Assembly: GCA_021397845.1 (NCBI GenBank)
Contig: CM038052.1
Location: 176,123,183 to 176,187,182, forward strand
From: Areca catechu
Taxonomy: Eukaryota; Streptophyta; Magnoliopsida; Arecales; Arecaceae
DNA: 64,000 nucleotides
Direction: 5' to 3'
Shown: positions 12,279-24,057 of the stretch, piece by piece
Layout of the letters: every line of letters starts with the position of its first letter
How positions within the stretch are numbered: position 1 is the first letter of the stretch
Program-made: the position numbers and the translations under genes
Notes under the pieces: generated by a model
Database searches by the model: none
What the model saw: the letters and a program-made list of their open reading frames with translations, nothing else
What the model was told of the DNA's origin: nothing

Positions 12279-13956
12279 ATGTGGGATAGAGATGATGCAG
12301 GACTATACTAATGATGAGATGGATATGCTAATGGTTTATCTTGTTAATTTTTTTTAAAGTTTTAGTGGATTTAAAGATTTTTGAAGATAAGCAAAGAGCA
12401 TATCTAGAGATTCTATAAAGATAAGAATTTTCTAGCGTACAAGATAGCCCCTAAACAAAGATAAGGAGAGGACCCCGGGATTGAGAAACCCCGTAGGACT
12501 TAGCTCTAGATCAATACCTACTTAGGAGATTAGGGATGCAAACCTTGAAAAACTCTAATGCGCTTGATGCCGAGTTCACTCCCTCTCGCGGATGCGGCCT
12601 GGAGGATCAAGCTTTCAACCCTGCAGATTCATCGACTTTCCATCCGATGGTCGTGGAGGCAAGGAAGACTGACTCCATTGTCCGTGGCACCTGAAGGACC
12701 CGCGAGCACCCAAGTGAAGGATTACGAAACATCAAGAAGAAGATATAAGGAAGTAAGAAGGGATGGGAAAGGGTTGAGAATGGTGGTTGAGGAGGCTCTT
12801 CTTGCTAGGCATCCAGATGGAGTTTCTAGGGGGCATCCAAGCTTGAAGATGACTGGATGGCTTGCAAAGGAGGATGGTAACTCAGGGCCTCTCACCCCTC
12901 GATGTCCTGAAGGACAAAGGCGCTCTCTCACAAAGTTCTTAGTCTAGAAGACAAGGGCAATTAGAAAAAGAAATTCTCTCTTATTTTTTCATTCATTCAA
13001 AATTAGTTTTGTACAAGAGGAGTAGGACCCTTTATATAGGCTCCTAGGTCCCTTTCAAAATTCAAATGAAAATTTGCTACAAGTCTTCATCAAGGTCCCC
13101 TAAAATCTGAATTTGATCCTTGGAATCTTTCCTTGGCCAGCCTTAATATGGTGGAGAGATTGATTCGGGGAATGAGAAAGGGGACATGTCTTCATGGATC
13201 ATGGGGTGCCCACTTGATCTCTGATTCTTTCCTTGGTTGTCCACACTTTTATAGAGAAAGGCTTGATGTGGGGGCATGAAGAAAGGCTCTTGTCTTCAAG
13301 AATCATGGGATGCTTGACGACTTCAAAATCCTTCCTTGGCCGGCCATGCTTCTATGGAGAAAAGCTTGATATGGGGAGGGAAGGGAGGAAGTGGTTGGCT
13401 TGGACCAAGGGATGCTCCATTAACTTGAGAAACCTTCTTTGGCCGACCATGCTTTCTTGGAAAAGGGTTTGATGTGGGGGGTGTTGTTGGCTTGGACCAA
13501 GGAGAGAATAAATGGGGTATCCAACATGCATTGACTTTGAAGTCTTCTAACCTTCTTTGGCTGCCCAAGTGTCCAAGTGATGTGGCGCTTCCTCCCGCCA
13601 TGTGGCATTGGTGAGGTGGCACTCCAAGAGTTGAAGTGGAATCCTTCAAGGTGTGGGGGAGATGGATTGGTCCATTAATAATTGGGCTTGTCTCAAATGA
13701 CCACTCCTTCAAACAAACTTGGGCCCAATCTTCAAGTAGACTTGGGCTTGAACCAATTCAGCTGAATACAGGATTTATTGACCTTGCTTGACCACATTAG
13801 CCAAGGTATATGACTAAAACAAAAGTTGAAACTAAATACATGACTCAAAATAAAAATGCTTAGGCTTGAGCCTTATTACAGAACCCAATAGACTAAAAAC
13901 CTTATTCAGAGATCCACAGAGGGTTGAGGAGCCTCTGTCTGATTCTGGTGCCTACA
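12279..13956 (-). repeat. 5' LTR of chromovirus B
   Basis: Minus-strand ends are TGTAGGCACCAG and CCCACATCA. It pairs with 7220-8900 and differs by scattered substitutions and short indels. The shadow frames at 12558-12947 and 13233-13712 correspond to those in the other LTR. Confidence 0.9.
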
Positions 13957-14249
13957 TTAGAAGCCTTAACCACTTTCAGATAGATTAATTCCTATAAAAA
14001 GAGATAAGAGGGGATCTCTGAGGTAAGCAAGTCTAAGGCTATCCTAGGCCAAGTCAATTTGATGCTTTCCTTTTTATTATTTATGCTCCCTCTTTGAACT
14101 CTCCATTCTGTTGCCCAAACTCTACTGACTTAGGCATTAGAGTGTCCCCCATTAGAAAAATTTTGATCAAGGGTTTGTTTTATAGGAATCGAAGGAGATG
14201 AACCAGCGATGCAGGCATTCCATCTCATCCGTGGAGATCAGCATCAATA
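13957..14249 (+). repeat. 5' LTR of Tat-1, second part
   Basis: Continues the LTR cut at 7219. It matches 23765-24052, including AGCAAGTCTAAGGCTATCC and GAGATCAGCATCAA at the end. Confidence 0.9.
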
Positions 14250-14271
14250 GATTGGTGTGCCAGGTAAGGGA
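14250..14271 (+). other. Primer-binding site of Tat-1
   Basis: GATTGGTGTGCCAGGTAAGG follows the LTR end. It is a decayed form of the ATTGGCGCGCC-type site seen intact in Tat-3 at 33231. Confidence 0.7.
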
Positions 14272-14699
14272 AAGTTACTTAACTATGTGAATTATCCCCT
14301 CTTGGAAAGGGGAGTTCTTAAGAAAAGGCAAGATGGTAAAAGAAAAAATACAAAATATCTCAACAAGTAGGGGATGTCCTGCCTCCAAAAGGAACGACCC
14401 TCCGATAGATAATAATACAGCACCTCCCACATTAAGTGTGGGACAGCAATAGATAGAAGCCCTCTTGAATCAAGTGGACGTGCTGACAACTGTTGTACAG
14501 AATCTTTAATAAATCACCCTCAATGGACAAAACCTGCTAGTGGCTTCAAGACTCAGCCACCAGTCCTTAAGGAAAGAAGGCCAACAACAAGAATTCACTC
14601 GATGGTCATCTCGGGATCGGCTATCTCTCGAACCCCAAAGCTCTCGACATTGAAGGCAAGCTGAAAGCCATCTCGAAAGGAAAAGGGTTAGAAGATCTT

Positions 14700-16240
14700 T
14701 CTTAGTATATTCTGAAGACTCCACTCCAGGGTACACCCGACGAGGAGGGGAAATACATGATGACTATGAAAAGAAGCTCAAAAAACTGGAGATGCAGATT
14801 GCAAGACTCGATGACCAGCGAAGAAATGATGAAACTATGGCATATGACTCATGGCCTCCTTTCTTCCAAAGAATAATGGAGAAGGTGATTCCACACCACT
14901 TCAAAGTCCCACAGTTATAGACATATGACGGTACTATTGATCCTTTTAATCACCTGGGAAGCTCTAAGGCACACATGATGATACTAGAAGCTTCTGATAT
15001 CCTGTACTACCTCGCTTTCCCTGCCACTCTAAAAAAAGTAGCTTGAATATGGTATTCGAGCATCTATCCGGGTACCATTCATTCTTTTAATGAATTAAAA
15101 AAATTGTTTGTGTCACATTTCATGACTTGTCGATGGATGCCCCGTAATTCAGATAGCCTCTTCCTTTTATAATAGAATGAAGGAGAAAGCTTAAGGGACT
15201 ATGTGGCCAGATTCAACTCTGTCACCCTTGAGATCCCTGATCTCAATGAACATGTGGCCATATCTACCATAAAGAAGGGCCTCCGATCGTCTAGATTCAT
15301 CTTCTATCTGGATAAGAAGTTTTCTATGAGCTACGCCGAACTACTAGCAAGGGTTCAAAAATATGCAATGGTCGAAAAGCAAGCAGCCAATCAGTGCCAA
15401 GCCGAAGGGAGGTCGGTTTCCAAGAAAAAGAGTGCAAAGTACCGGCACCCAGATCTCCTGGCAACAATGGCACATTGACTTGATGGTGCAGCCCCAAACC
15501 CAAGCAACTGGTTAGCAAGTTTGACTCATATACTCCTTTCTCTCTTCCAAAGGAGAAAATTCTGATGGAGATAGAGAAGGAAAGTTACTTGCAAAGGCCT
15601 CATCCAATGAAGGCACCTCCTGCATCAAGAAATAAAAATAAATATTGCTAGTTCCGCCATGACCATGGCCATAACACTGAAGAATGCATCCAGCTCAAGG
15701 ATGCGATTGAAGATCTGATTAAGTGGGGATACCTGGGAAAGTATGTCAACAACCATGAACCCCGGACCAAAGTTGCTATCCCCAAGAGAGTTATTGAGAA
15801 GGCAGAACTGCCCAACCAAAAGTCTATGGATAGAAGGGTAGGCATGCTGCATCGTCGGACTGATTGGAGGAGCGGAATTGAAGAAGGTGCTCCTAAAAGG
15901 TGCAGAAGCAATAAAGCCATATACTTTTTGGATGACGATCTATTGCTAGTTCCACCGTGACCATGGCCATAACACTGAAGAATGCATCCAGCTCAAGGAT
16001 GCGATTGAAGATCTGATTAAGTGGGGATACCTGGGAAAGTATGTCAACAACCATGAACCCCGGACCAAAGTTGCTATCCCCAAGAGAGTTATTGAGAAGG
16101 CATAACTGCCCAACCAAAAGTCTTTGGATAGAAGGGTAGGCATGCTGCATCGTCGGACTGATTGGAGGAGCGGAATTGAAGAAGGTGCTCCTAAAAGGTG
16201 TAGAAGCAATAATGCCATATACTTTTTGGATGACGATCTA
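14700..16240 (+). pseudogene. Tat-1 gag
   Basis: The retrotransposon gag domain begins around 14850 (FFQRIMEKVIPHHFKVP), passes through TYDGTIDPFNHL near 14920, and reaches an open frame at 15203-15478 (ARFNSVTLEIPDLNE; YAELLARVQKY). This matches Tat-3 gag at 34270-34440. The zinc knuckle (C-x2-H-x4-H-x4-C type, HGHNTEEC) appears at 15646-15688 and again at 15944-15985 because of a 298-bp tandem duplication. One knuckle His is Arg in copy 1, and a stop lies inside both. Stops at several other points make this gene dead. Confidence 0.85.
15643..16238 (+). repeat. Tandem duplication of 298 bp in Tat-1 gag
   Basis: Copy 1 is 15643-15940 and copy 2 is 15941-16238, differing at only a handful of positions. 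The period is not a multiple of three, so the second copy is out of frame with the first. It repeats the zinc knuckle and the basic region after it. Confidence 0.92.
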
Positions 16241-16269
16241 CAAGGAATCCAGACTCCTCATGATGATCC

Positions 16270-18235
16270 TGTAGTTATATCGTTGTTATATCCAATTATG
16301 ATGTAAGAAGGATTCTGATAGATAATGAAGTTTCATGGAAATCTTGCTCTACGATGCTTTCCTCAAAATGAATCTACCTAAAAATAAGTTGCAAAGGTCT
16401 TCCATACCCCTGACAGGATTTGGAGGTAATCAGGTCGGAGTAGAAGGAGAAATAGTATTGCCGGTGACTCTTGGTATGGAATCATTTTAAAAGATACTCC
16501 CCATTAACTTTGTGGTCATACAAACACCCTCAACATATAACACCATACCGGGACGGCCCGCTTTGAATAAGTTTCATGCCGTAGTGTCAACATATCACCT
16601 TCTAATATGATTCCTAACTAGAAATGGGATCAGAGAAATAAGCGAAGACCAAAGAGTCACCCGACAGTGCTTGATGATACAAGATAGACAATCAACCGAC
16701 CACATGACTCTAGAGCAACTAGATCCAAGAGATCAGATGGAAGATTGCAGGGAGCCAGTTGAAAAGACCATTCCTATACTACTAAGGGAAGACGATCCGA
16801 TAAAAGTCATACAGATTGAAAGTCTGCTCGATGAAAAGACGAAGACAAGACTGACCAACTTCCTACGAAGGAATGTCAATGTCTTCACCTGGTTAGCCAT
16901 TGACATGCTAGGGATCCTAGCCAAAGTCATCACACACCGACTGGAGGTCGGCCTCGACCTTAGACCAGTCTGACAAAAGAAGAGAAACTTCATTCCAGAA
17001 AAGACAAAAGGTGGTTGATGAAGAGGTGAATAAACTCATCAATGCTAGGTTCATAAGGGAGGTCCATTATCCTTACTGGCTGGCCAATGTTGTGATGGTG
17101 AAAAAGTCAATGGCAAGTAGAGGATCTGCATCGACTACACCGACCTCAATAAGGCTTGTCCAAAAGATAGCTTTTCTTTGTCAAAAATAGATCAGCTAGT
17201 TGATGCCACTGCTGGACATCAATTATTGAGCTTCATGGATGCCTTTTTCGGATATAATCAAATCCAAATGGATCCTGAGGATGAAGAGAAAATGGTATTC
17301 ATAACGGAGAAAGGATTATATTATTACAAGGTGATGCCATTCAGCTTGAAAAATGTCGAAGCGACCTTCCAAAGGCTGATCAATAAGGTCTTTGAAAAGT
17401 AACTTGGAAATATGGAGGCATATGTCGATGACATGATCATGAAGAGCCTTCAGAAGGCTAACCACATCAAAGATCTAGAGAAATCCTTTGATGCCCTGCG
17501 ATGTTATGGGATGAAGCTGAACCCAAACAAGTATGCCTTTGGAGTAACATCAAGAAGATTCATGGGATTTCTCATCACTAAATAAGGGATAGGAGCCAAT
17601 TCAGAGAAAGCACATGCTATCCAAGATATGAGGCACCCCTCTAACAAAAAAAACGTACAACCACTGACTGGGAGGATTGCCTCACTGAGCTGATTCATTT
17701 CTTGATCGACCAAAAGATGTCTTCCCTTCTTCAAAGCTCTATGCCAAATAAGAGGTTTCGAGTGGGTGGACGACTACCGACTCGCCTTTGAAGAGTTAAA
17801 AAATACTTGAGAAGTCCTCCCTTACTTTCAAAATCTCAGGAAGGTGAAACTCTCTATTTGTATATCTTTGCTTCGGATGAGGCCGTCAGCTCAGTGCTTG
17901 TCAAAAAAAGAGCCGACAACATACAAAAGCTAATCTACTATTCTAGCAAAGTACTACACGAAGTCAAAATAAGGTATCCAAAAGTATAGAAGCTCATATA
18001 TTTGTTGGTCATCATACCAAAATGCTTGCGGCCTTACTTTCAGTCCCATGCCATCATGGTCTTGATGGATCAGCCATTGAAGGCCATCCTTCGATGCCCC
18101 CACACTTTAGGAAGGATAGCTCAGTGGGCCATCAAGCTAGGCAAATTCAACATCACATTTCAACCCAGTTTGCCCATGAAGGTGCAGGTACTGGCCAATT
18201 TTCTTGCTGAATGTACATGGATCCAAAAAATAATT
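16270..18235 (+). pseudogene. Tat-1 protease, reverse transcriptase and RNase H
   Basis: Protease: a frameshifted Asp-Asn-Gly-Ser-like motif near 16320 and LTGFGG near 16420. RT starts near 16800 (NVFTWLAIDMLGI). Fingers and palm include IDYTDLNKACPKDSF at about 17130-17170 and LVDATAGHQLLSFMDAFFGY at 17187-17250. YVDD is intact at 17421-17432. The connection holds NPNKYAFGV. RNase H begins around 17790 and runs to about 18215 (YYSSKVLHEVKIRYPK; VLMDQPLKAILR). More than ten stops or frameshifts, many of them TGG or CAG changed to TAG/TGA, disrupt it. It is homologous to the almost open ORF of Tat-3 at 35807-37294. Confidence 0.88.
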
Positions 18236-18670
18236 GATAGATGGTCAATGCAGGAGGGACAACCGAAGAAGGTTCGGAGTCCATTTGGATACTCCTTGTG
18301 GATGGAGCATCAAATTCTACTATTATGGAGCCGGACTCATACTAGCTGATCTCGAAGGGCAAACTATGGAGTATGCCCTCCGTTTCTCCTTCCAAGCTTC
18401 GAATAACCAAGTAGATTACAAAGCTCTCTTCGTAGGACTCAAAATTTCTAAAGGGCTAGGAATTCAGAAGATCAAAGTTTTCTCGGATTCTCAGCTAGTA
18501 GTGAATCAAGTGAAAGGCAAGTTCGAAGCTCGGGACTCAATTATGGTCAAGTATTTGGAAAAGGTATAGGATCTAGTAACCCAACTAGAGTTCTTTGAAA
18601 TATCTCATGTGCCGCGGTCTGAAAAATCTCGGGCCAACGCCCTCTCTCAACTGGCCACTTTCAATTTTGA
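18236..18670 (+). pseudogene. Tat-1 archaeal-type RNase H (second RNase H)
   Basis: After RNase H the element carries a second, archaeal-type RNase H, a hallmark of the Tat lineage. Visible here: VDGASNS near 18300 (frameshifted), GAGLILADLEG at about 18330, NNQVDYKALF (the usual Glu is Asp) and VFSDSQLVVNQVKGKFEARD at about 18477-18535. The domain is thought to help remove the RNA strand or the tRNA primer. A frameshift separates the first Asp from the rest. Confidence 0.82.
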
Positions 18671-18779
18671 CTCCCTTGGTTAGACATTCATATAACACTT
18701 GGAGGATCCCAGCATATCGGAGAAAGCTTCGGAAGTGCATCAAATCAAGCATGAATCATGTTGGATGGACCCTATTTTC

Positions 18780-19978
18780 AAGTTTTTGAATAACGGTGTA
18801 CTGCCAGAAGATAAGGCAAAATATGTTGGATGGCCTCTCAATACGTTATCTTGGACATAATACTCTACAAAAGATCTTTCACACAATCCCTGCTGAAGTG
18901 CTTAAGGCCATCAAACACTGACTATGCCTTAAGGGAAGTACATGATGGTATATGTAGAGATCATTTAGGAGGTAGGTCTTTAGCTTACAAAATCATATGC
19001 CAAGATTATTATTGGCCAACCATCTAGAAAGATGCAACTGATTACGTCTGAAGATGTGACCAATGCCAGAGATATTCTAACATCCAAAGACGTCCCGCAA
19101 GTCGGCTCACTTAACAGCTCCCTAGCTATTTGCTCAGTGGGAAATAAATATTCTTGGCCCATTCCCTCTGGCTTCAGGTCAACAAAAATCTTTTATTGTG
19201 TCCATTGACTATTTCACTAAGTGGGTCAAGGTCAAACCTTTAGCGCACATAACTTAAAGGAAGGTCAAGAACTTCATCAGGAATTTTATCATCTTCCGAT
19301 TCGGAACCCCTCATGCCATTATCACTGATAATGGAAAATAATTTGATAACCAAAAATTTCGAGATTTCTGTGATCAATATCATATCATTCACAAGTTGAC
19401 CTCCATTGGTCATCCTCAATCCAATGGAGAAGTCGAAGTAATCAATCGAACAATTCTCCATAGTCTGAAGACTAGACTGAACTATGCTAAAGGACTCTAG
19501 GCCAAAGAACTCAACTCAGTTTTTTGGATATATCGGACGACCCCAGAATGGCTATGAGGGAATCCCCATTTAACCTGGCATATGATAGTGAAGCAATCCT
19601 TCCGGTGGAAACAATATTGTAATCCTTGAGGATTGATCATTTCATAGAGCCCGAAAATTTAGAACGCCATAGAGCAGACCTAGATCTACTCCAGGGCACC
19701 AAATTTAGGCTCAGATAAAGATGGCTATGTACCAACAAAAGATTGCCAAATACTACAATTCCAGGGTTAAGGCACGAACCTTCCGACCTGAAGATTTTGT
19801 ATTACAAAGGTTCGAAGTATCCAGGCCGACGGAACAAGGAAAACTCTCTTCCAATTGGGAAGGACCTTTTCAAATCCATGAGGTCGTATGCCCCGGGACC
19901 TACCGACTTGAAACTTTGGATGGCTTCCTACTATCTCGACCTTGGAAAATAGAAAATCTTTACAAATATTATCATTAA
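18780..19978 (+). pseudogene. Tat-1 integrase
   Basis: The zinc-binding domain is at about 18830-19070 (REVHDGICRDHLGGRSLAYK, then RCDQCQRY). In the core, the first catalytic Asp of W-x2-D-ILGPFP is Asn (WEINILGPFP, near 19140). ITDNG near 19323 and NGEVEV near 19425 keep the second and third acidic residues. The C-terminal domain is open at 19721-19978 (KYYNSRVKARTFRPEDFVL; LSSNWEGPFQIHEV). Several frameshifts occur between 19030 and 19720. With the first Asp gone it could not catalyse strand transfer even if the frames were intact. Confidence 0.85.
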
Positions 19979-20023
19979 AGATTTTTCTCTGATGGCTTCA
20001 TCAAAATACCCAAACAAAGGCGG

Positions 20024-20385
20024 GCTAACTAGCCTATCTTACCAAATATAATCAACAAATATATAAAGACAGGCCTAACCAGCCTACCTTATCGGTATGT
20101 CCGACGAATACAAAGACGAGCCTAACCAGCCTACCTTATCGGTATGTTTGATGAGTACAAAGACAGGCCTAATCAGTCTACCTTACCAAGTATAATTGAC
20201 AAGTACAAAGGTGGACCTGATCAGTCTACCTTATCGATATATCCGACAAGTACAAAGGTGGGCCTAACCAGCCTACCTTATCAATATATTTGACAAGCAT
20301 AAGAGGGGGCTTAACTAGCCTACTCTATCGGTATGTCCGACTAACGTGCAAGTGGGCCTAACCTGTCTACTACATCAGCAAAATT
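20024..20385 (+). repeat. 47-bp tandem repeat, about 8 copies, in the Tat-1 3' region
   Basis: The phrase CCTAACCAGCCTACC recurs at 20074, 20121, 20168, 20216, 20263, 20310 and 20357, with a divergent copy near 20024. Spacing is 47 or 48. It lies just after integrase. The unit resembles the 46-bp unit of Tat-2 at 56941 (shared GTCCGAC, CAAAGG and CAGCCYAC in the same order). Confidence 0.93.
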
Positions 20386-20737
20386 GGGCTCATCAACTCA
20401 CCTATCATCCAAATTGACCAAGATCGATAAGGAAGTTGAACTATACTATATTACTTCATGGAAAGGTGCCCCTATGTCACCAAGTTATCATATCGATGAC
20501 TCTATACTTAGAAAAATCCTTTTCTCGAGTGGAAGTTGAAAGATATTCGATGACTATATGCTTAGAAAAATTTTTCTCTTGAACAAAAGTCAAAGGACAT
20601 CCAACTACTTTATACTTAAAAAAATTTCAGAAAAGTCCATCACAGAAGACACAAGATGAAAAAGATTTTTCATTCATTTTCAAAAAGTTTTTCTTACATT
20701 TCTATTTCCTTACAAAAGAAAGGGAAGAATACAGAGA
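20386..20737. other. Non-coding spacer of Tat-1
   Basis: This joins the tandem repeats to the antisense gene. A degenerate repeat of about 63 bp (GATGACTCTATACTTAGAAAAA; GATGACTATATGCTTAGAAAAA; CTACTTTATACTTAAAAAAA) is seen at 20495-20630. No gene is seen. Confidence 0.5.
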
Positions 20738-22747
20738 TCAGTTATAAGCGGTCGGAGCAATATCCGAGTTGACCACAAGAGGAGTCTCTTCTAGTTGCCT
20801 TGGAACCTCTTCGGTCTTGACCTGCATCGCGCGCTCTTCTTCGATTTCATACAATTGTATGCCCGAAATGTCCAAACCTGGATGAAGCTCGAGAATCTCT
20901 TTGAGGCAGTCATTGAAACCCAGCCGGTAGTTGACTATCCCAGCCTCGATCATTTTGTCCTTGAAGCTTGAAGACTTGTTGTAGTCTTCAACGGCTAGGA
21001 TGGCTTGCTCCTTTGCCTACTCCATCTTCTTGATAGCTAAGTCGGCCTTCTATAAAGCCTCTTCGACTTTCTTCTAGCTGTCTTTGGTTGTATGTTCCAA
21101 GGAGTGGATCTTCTTCTTTTTCTTACTCAGCTTTGCCTCTTGTTCTGCTATTTTAGTTTGGGCCTTCTTTAGTTTGGCCTCCAAAGATTGAATAGTGGCG
21201 ATGCTCATATTCAACTTCTCTTCCATGGTCAATTTTAGCTCTTCAGCCACCTCCTTTTTAGCTTTCATTATCTCTAGCTCCTCACGAAAACCTTTGCTGA
21301 TATCTGCGAACCCTAGTATGCCTTCTTCTATCAGGATCACTTCATGAATAAGCTGCATCATACTACAAAAGAGTTAGTTATACTTCTTACAATCTCGAGG
21401 AAGATGATAGAAAGAGTACCACTTACCTTCAAGATATTTGGTACAGTGAGTCGACAACTTGTTCCAGTCGATGATTTTTGATTACTTCCCAGTCTTTTAG
21501 GAGGAGTGTGGCCTTAATCAATTTTTTGACCAGTTCAGGATTCTCCAAGCCCCTCCCATCAGAGAAGACCGCGAAGTCTACCTCATACTCCCCTCAGGGG
21601 GATTGTCTCCCTCTGACCTCTCTTCAGTTTGGGGGGCTTTGCCTCTATCTTGATGAGGAGGCTGAAGTGGTGGCATGTTGACGGTCAAAGCTGGCATCGA
21701 CTGCTCCGAAGCTTGAGCCGGAGTGGCAGCCCTGGAATGGAGTTCTGTCAGCGGGTCATCGTCATCATCTAACATCACCCTTAATTGTACAGAAATACTT
21801 CTTGTGGTCCCTTCAACCTGAGCTTTCTTCCTACCCTCCGATTCTACTAAAGGGGCTGGCACAGGCCTCTTATAGGTAGCCTGATGAAGCTTGCTAAAGT
21901 CTGGCTTCATCTTTTTACCTGTAAAACAAAAAGACTATAGTGGTAAGTTGGCAAGATAACACAAAAGCAAAACTCAATGGAGGTTGTCTTTCAGGGTGTA
22001 CCTAGGGAGGAAGACTCACTGATCTGAGAAAGATACAAGTATGCTCACTCAACAACTCCCTTATCGGAGAAACCTCAACTCCCGAAAGCTTTTCAAAGCC
22101 TTCCCAGTCGACCTTCAGGACCTTCTTTCCATCATTGTCGGTCAGACAACGTTCATTCCACCTGGCATTGAAATCCTAGGGATATGCTGAAAACAAAAAA
22201 AAGAAACAAGGCTTTCATCCATGAATAGCAGATGCAGCCATATGATAAATTTTTGACCTAGGCAAGGGCCAATGACCCACCACCCCTGGCTGTGGAAGTC
22301 CTTCTTTAGCATGAAGAAGGAAGTGAATAAGGAGGTCTTAGGCTCTATACTCAACTGTTGGCAAAGGATCAAGAAGGCACAGATGACCCAAATATTGTTC
22401 GAAGTCAGCTGTGCCGGGACTATATAGTATAGATTGAAAATTCTGACGAAGGAGTACAAAGGAAATTGAAGACCAGCTTTCATGTGGTCTTCATACACCG
22501 AAATGGTGCTAGGAGGAGGATGGTTTACTCTTTTCTCAGGGTGAGGAACCATCAGTGGAAGGATCTCAGGGATTTTGTAATAATCCTGCAGAGATGCCAG
22601 CTTAGAGAAGGACACAAAACTACTAATGGACTCGGGTTTTAACTAGACGCCCCTTTGCCTAGAAGAACCTATGGGGCCGGAGGAGTCCCCCTCTCTCCTA
22701 CTAGTCGAAGGCCCGCCAGTGGCAAGGACCCTTAGAGACCTAACCAT
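20738..22747 (-). pseudogene. Tat-1 antisense gene: 'putative gypsy type transposon' domain plus coiled coil, with introns
   Basis: Minus-strand ATG at 22747. The N-terminal domain (22615-22142) has KIPEILPLMVPHPEKRVNHP, YEDHMKAGLQFPLYSFV, PAQLTSNNIWVICAF and LFTSFFMLKKDF. I recognise this as the Pfam 'putative gypsy type transposon' (Transposase_28) pattern, whose function is unknown. A GTGAGT donor at 22019 and TTTTACAG acceptor at 21919 bound an intron of about 100 bp. The next exon starts near the codons for MKPDFS (21910) and holds a Ser/Pro/Asp-rich linker. Later frames (21361-21074 and 20953-20738) form a Lys/Glu-rich coiled coil. One stop near 22650 and others break it. It is homologous to genes at 29321-30917, 40309-53789 and 57960-59297. 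Confidence 0.75.
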
Positions 22748-22880
22748 GGCGAGGAAGAAGAGAAATTTCTAACCTAAGAAGTATGGAAGGATCTGAAAAA
22801 ACAAGGACCTGGAGTCGATGCAAAAAGCCTCTATAAAGAACATGAGAGCAAGAAGGTTCATTTTGCAGGATGGGCACCCT

Positions 22881-22888
22881 TTATATAG
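22881..22888 (-). promoter_or_regulatory. TATA box of the Tat-1 antisense gene
   Basis: On the minus strand the sequence reads CACCTATATAAAGGG, about 134 bp upstream of the ATG at 22747. A similarly placed TATA box precedes the Tat-2 copy at 59465-59472. This suggests a promoter separate from the LTR. Confidence 0.6.
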
Positions 22889-23357
22889 GTGACGATAATG
22901 GCCCAGATATCTTCCTCGGAAGATGTGAAGCACCTCCGATTGCACCCCGTCCAAACGACACCGATCGTGGGTATGACTACTAAGAGACAGAAACCGACTT
23001 GATGGAAGAAAAACCAATCTGTCAGCCTTAATCCATGAGAATTTGACTAACGACCAAGATAAAGTTTTTGCATGATGATGGATGGTCGTGATGATGCCAC
23101 ATCCTACAATCTGGGTCGAAGACGAAGAGTTAGCCTAAGCACCAAAATAAAAGAGTCGACGTGACCCTTAAGTCCATGCCAACTCTCCCAAAGCTAATTA
23201 GAGCTTGACATCTATCCCAAGCACGACACTCAAAATAGAAAATAATTATTATGGCCAGCCAGGCCTGATATTTACTATCATTAGCAATCTTCTCTTTTAC
23301 CTAAAAAAGATAAAAATTAATACTCCCATCTTTCAAGGCAATAAATTGCCTTGAAAT
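22889..23357. other. Tat-1 region between antisense promoter and PPT
   Basis: No domain-bearing frame is seen. It would hold the upstream promoter region of the antisense gene. Confidence 0.4.
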
Positions 23358-23374
23358 TGGGAGTGTGGGACAAG
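23358..23374 (+). other. Polypurine tract of Tat-1
   Basis: TTGGGAGTGTGGGACAAG lies directly before the 3' LTR. Plus-strand DNA synthesis would start here. Confidence 0.75.
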
Positions 23375-24052
23375 TATTATGATAAATCGGATCAGAGATT
23401 TAATTATCGAACCATAGATTTAATTAATCCATCTGGGCTAGTCGACCTAGCTGCATAGCTCTTAAAGATCTGATATGAGAACGGATCAGCCCAGCATATC
23501 AGCCGACAACAATATATGACTGCAGTCGGCCATCGGCATACTTCGAAGTAACTAGCTGATCGATGGTCGGCTAATCCATTTCGACTTAAGGTCCATCAGC
23601 TTTAAGTCCATCAAGAATGAGCCTGGTTATTATAACCAACCAAACGTATAACTGATAGCCACGGCATCAGTAAAGATCAAGATGAGTAACCATCAATAAT
23701 AACTATAATTAGCTGAAGAAAAGTTATCTTAACTAACTTCCCTAATAGCAATCAGTTGCAAGAAAGCTTTAACCACTTTCAGTTAGATCAATGCTTATAA
23801 AAAGAGGTAAAAGAGGATCTTCAAGCTAAGCAAGTCTAAGGCTATCCTAGGCCAAGTCAATTTGATGCTTCCCTTTTTTCTATTTACGCTCTCTCTTTGA
23901 ACTCTCCATTATGTTGTCCGAACTCTACTGACTTAGGCATCGGAGTGTCCTCCACCAAAAAAATTCTGATCATGGATTTGTTTTGTAGGAATCCAAGAAG
24001 ATTAACCGGCGATCCAGGCATTCCGTTTGGTCCATGGAGATCAGCATCAACA
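23375..24052 (+). repeat. 3' LTR of Tat-1
   Basis: Starts TATTATGATAAATC (TG changed to TA) and ends GCATCAACA. It matches the split 5' LTR. The flank ATTTC at 24053-24057 is the right target duplication. A TATA-like TTATAAAAAGAGG near 23795 fits the LTR promoter and is conserved in the 5' copy near 13995. Confidence 0.9.
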
Positions 24053-24057
24053 ATTTC

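Larger units (their letters stand above)
7220..13956 (-). mobile_element. Chromovirus B: deleted Ty3/gypsy element nested in the Tat-1 LTR
   Basis: Two LTRs of about 1.68 kb (7220-8900 and 12279-13956) flank only 3.4 kb of internal DNA. Read on the minus strand: PBS, gag, an acidic linker, an integrase scrap, integrase C-terminus with chromodomain, PPT, LTR. Protease, RT and RNase H are missing, so it could move only if helped. Joining the flanks restores the Tat-1 LTR (compare 23755-23790). The target duplication is not clean: AAAGT on the left, TTAGA/AGAAG on the right. Confidence 0.88.
6826..24052 (+). mobile_element. Tat-1: Tat-lineage Ty3/gypsy element, split by chromovirus B
   Basis: LTRs at 6826-7219 plus 13957-14249 (687 bp when the insert is ignored) and 23375-24052 (678 bp) match along their length. 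Flanks are ATTTT and ATTTC, a 5-bp target duplication with one change. Internal order is PBS, gag, PR, RT, RNase H, archaeal-type RNase H, integrase, 47-bp tandem repeats, antisense gene, PPT. Dual RNase H and an antisense gene before the 3' LTR mark the Tat lineage. Every sense gene has stops and frameshifts, and the first integrase Asp is Asn, so it is an old copy. Confidence 0.9.
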
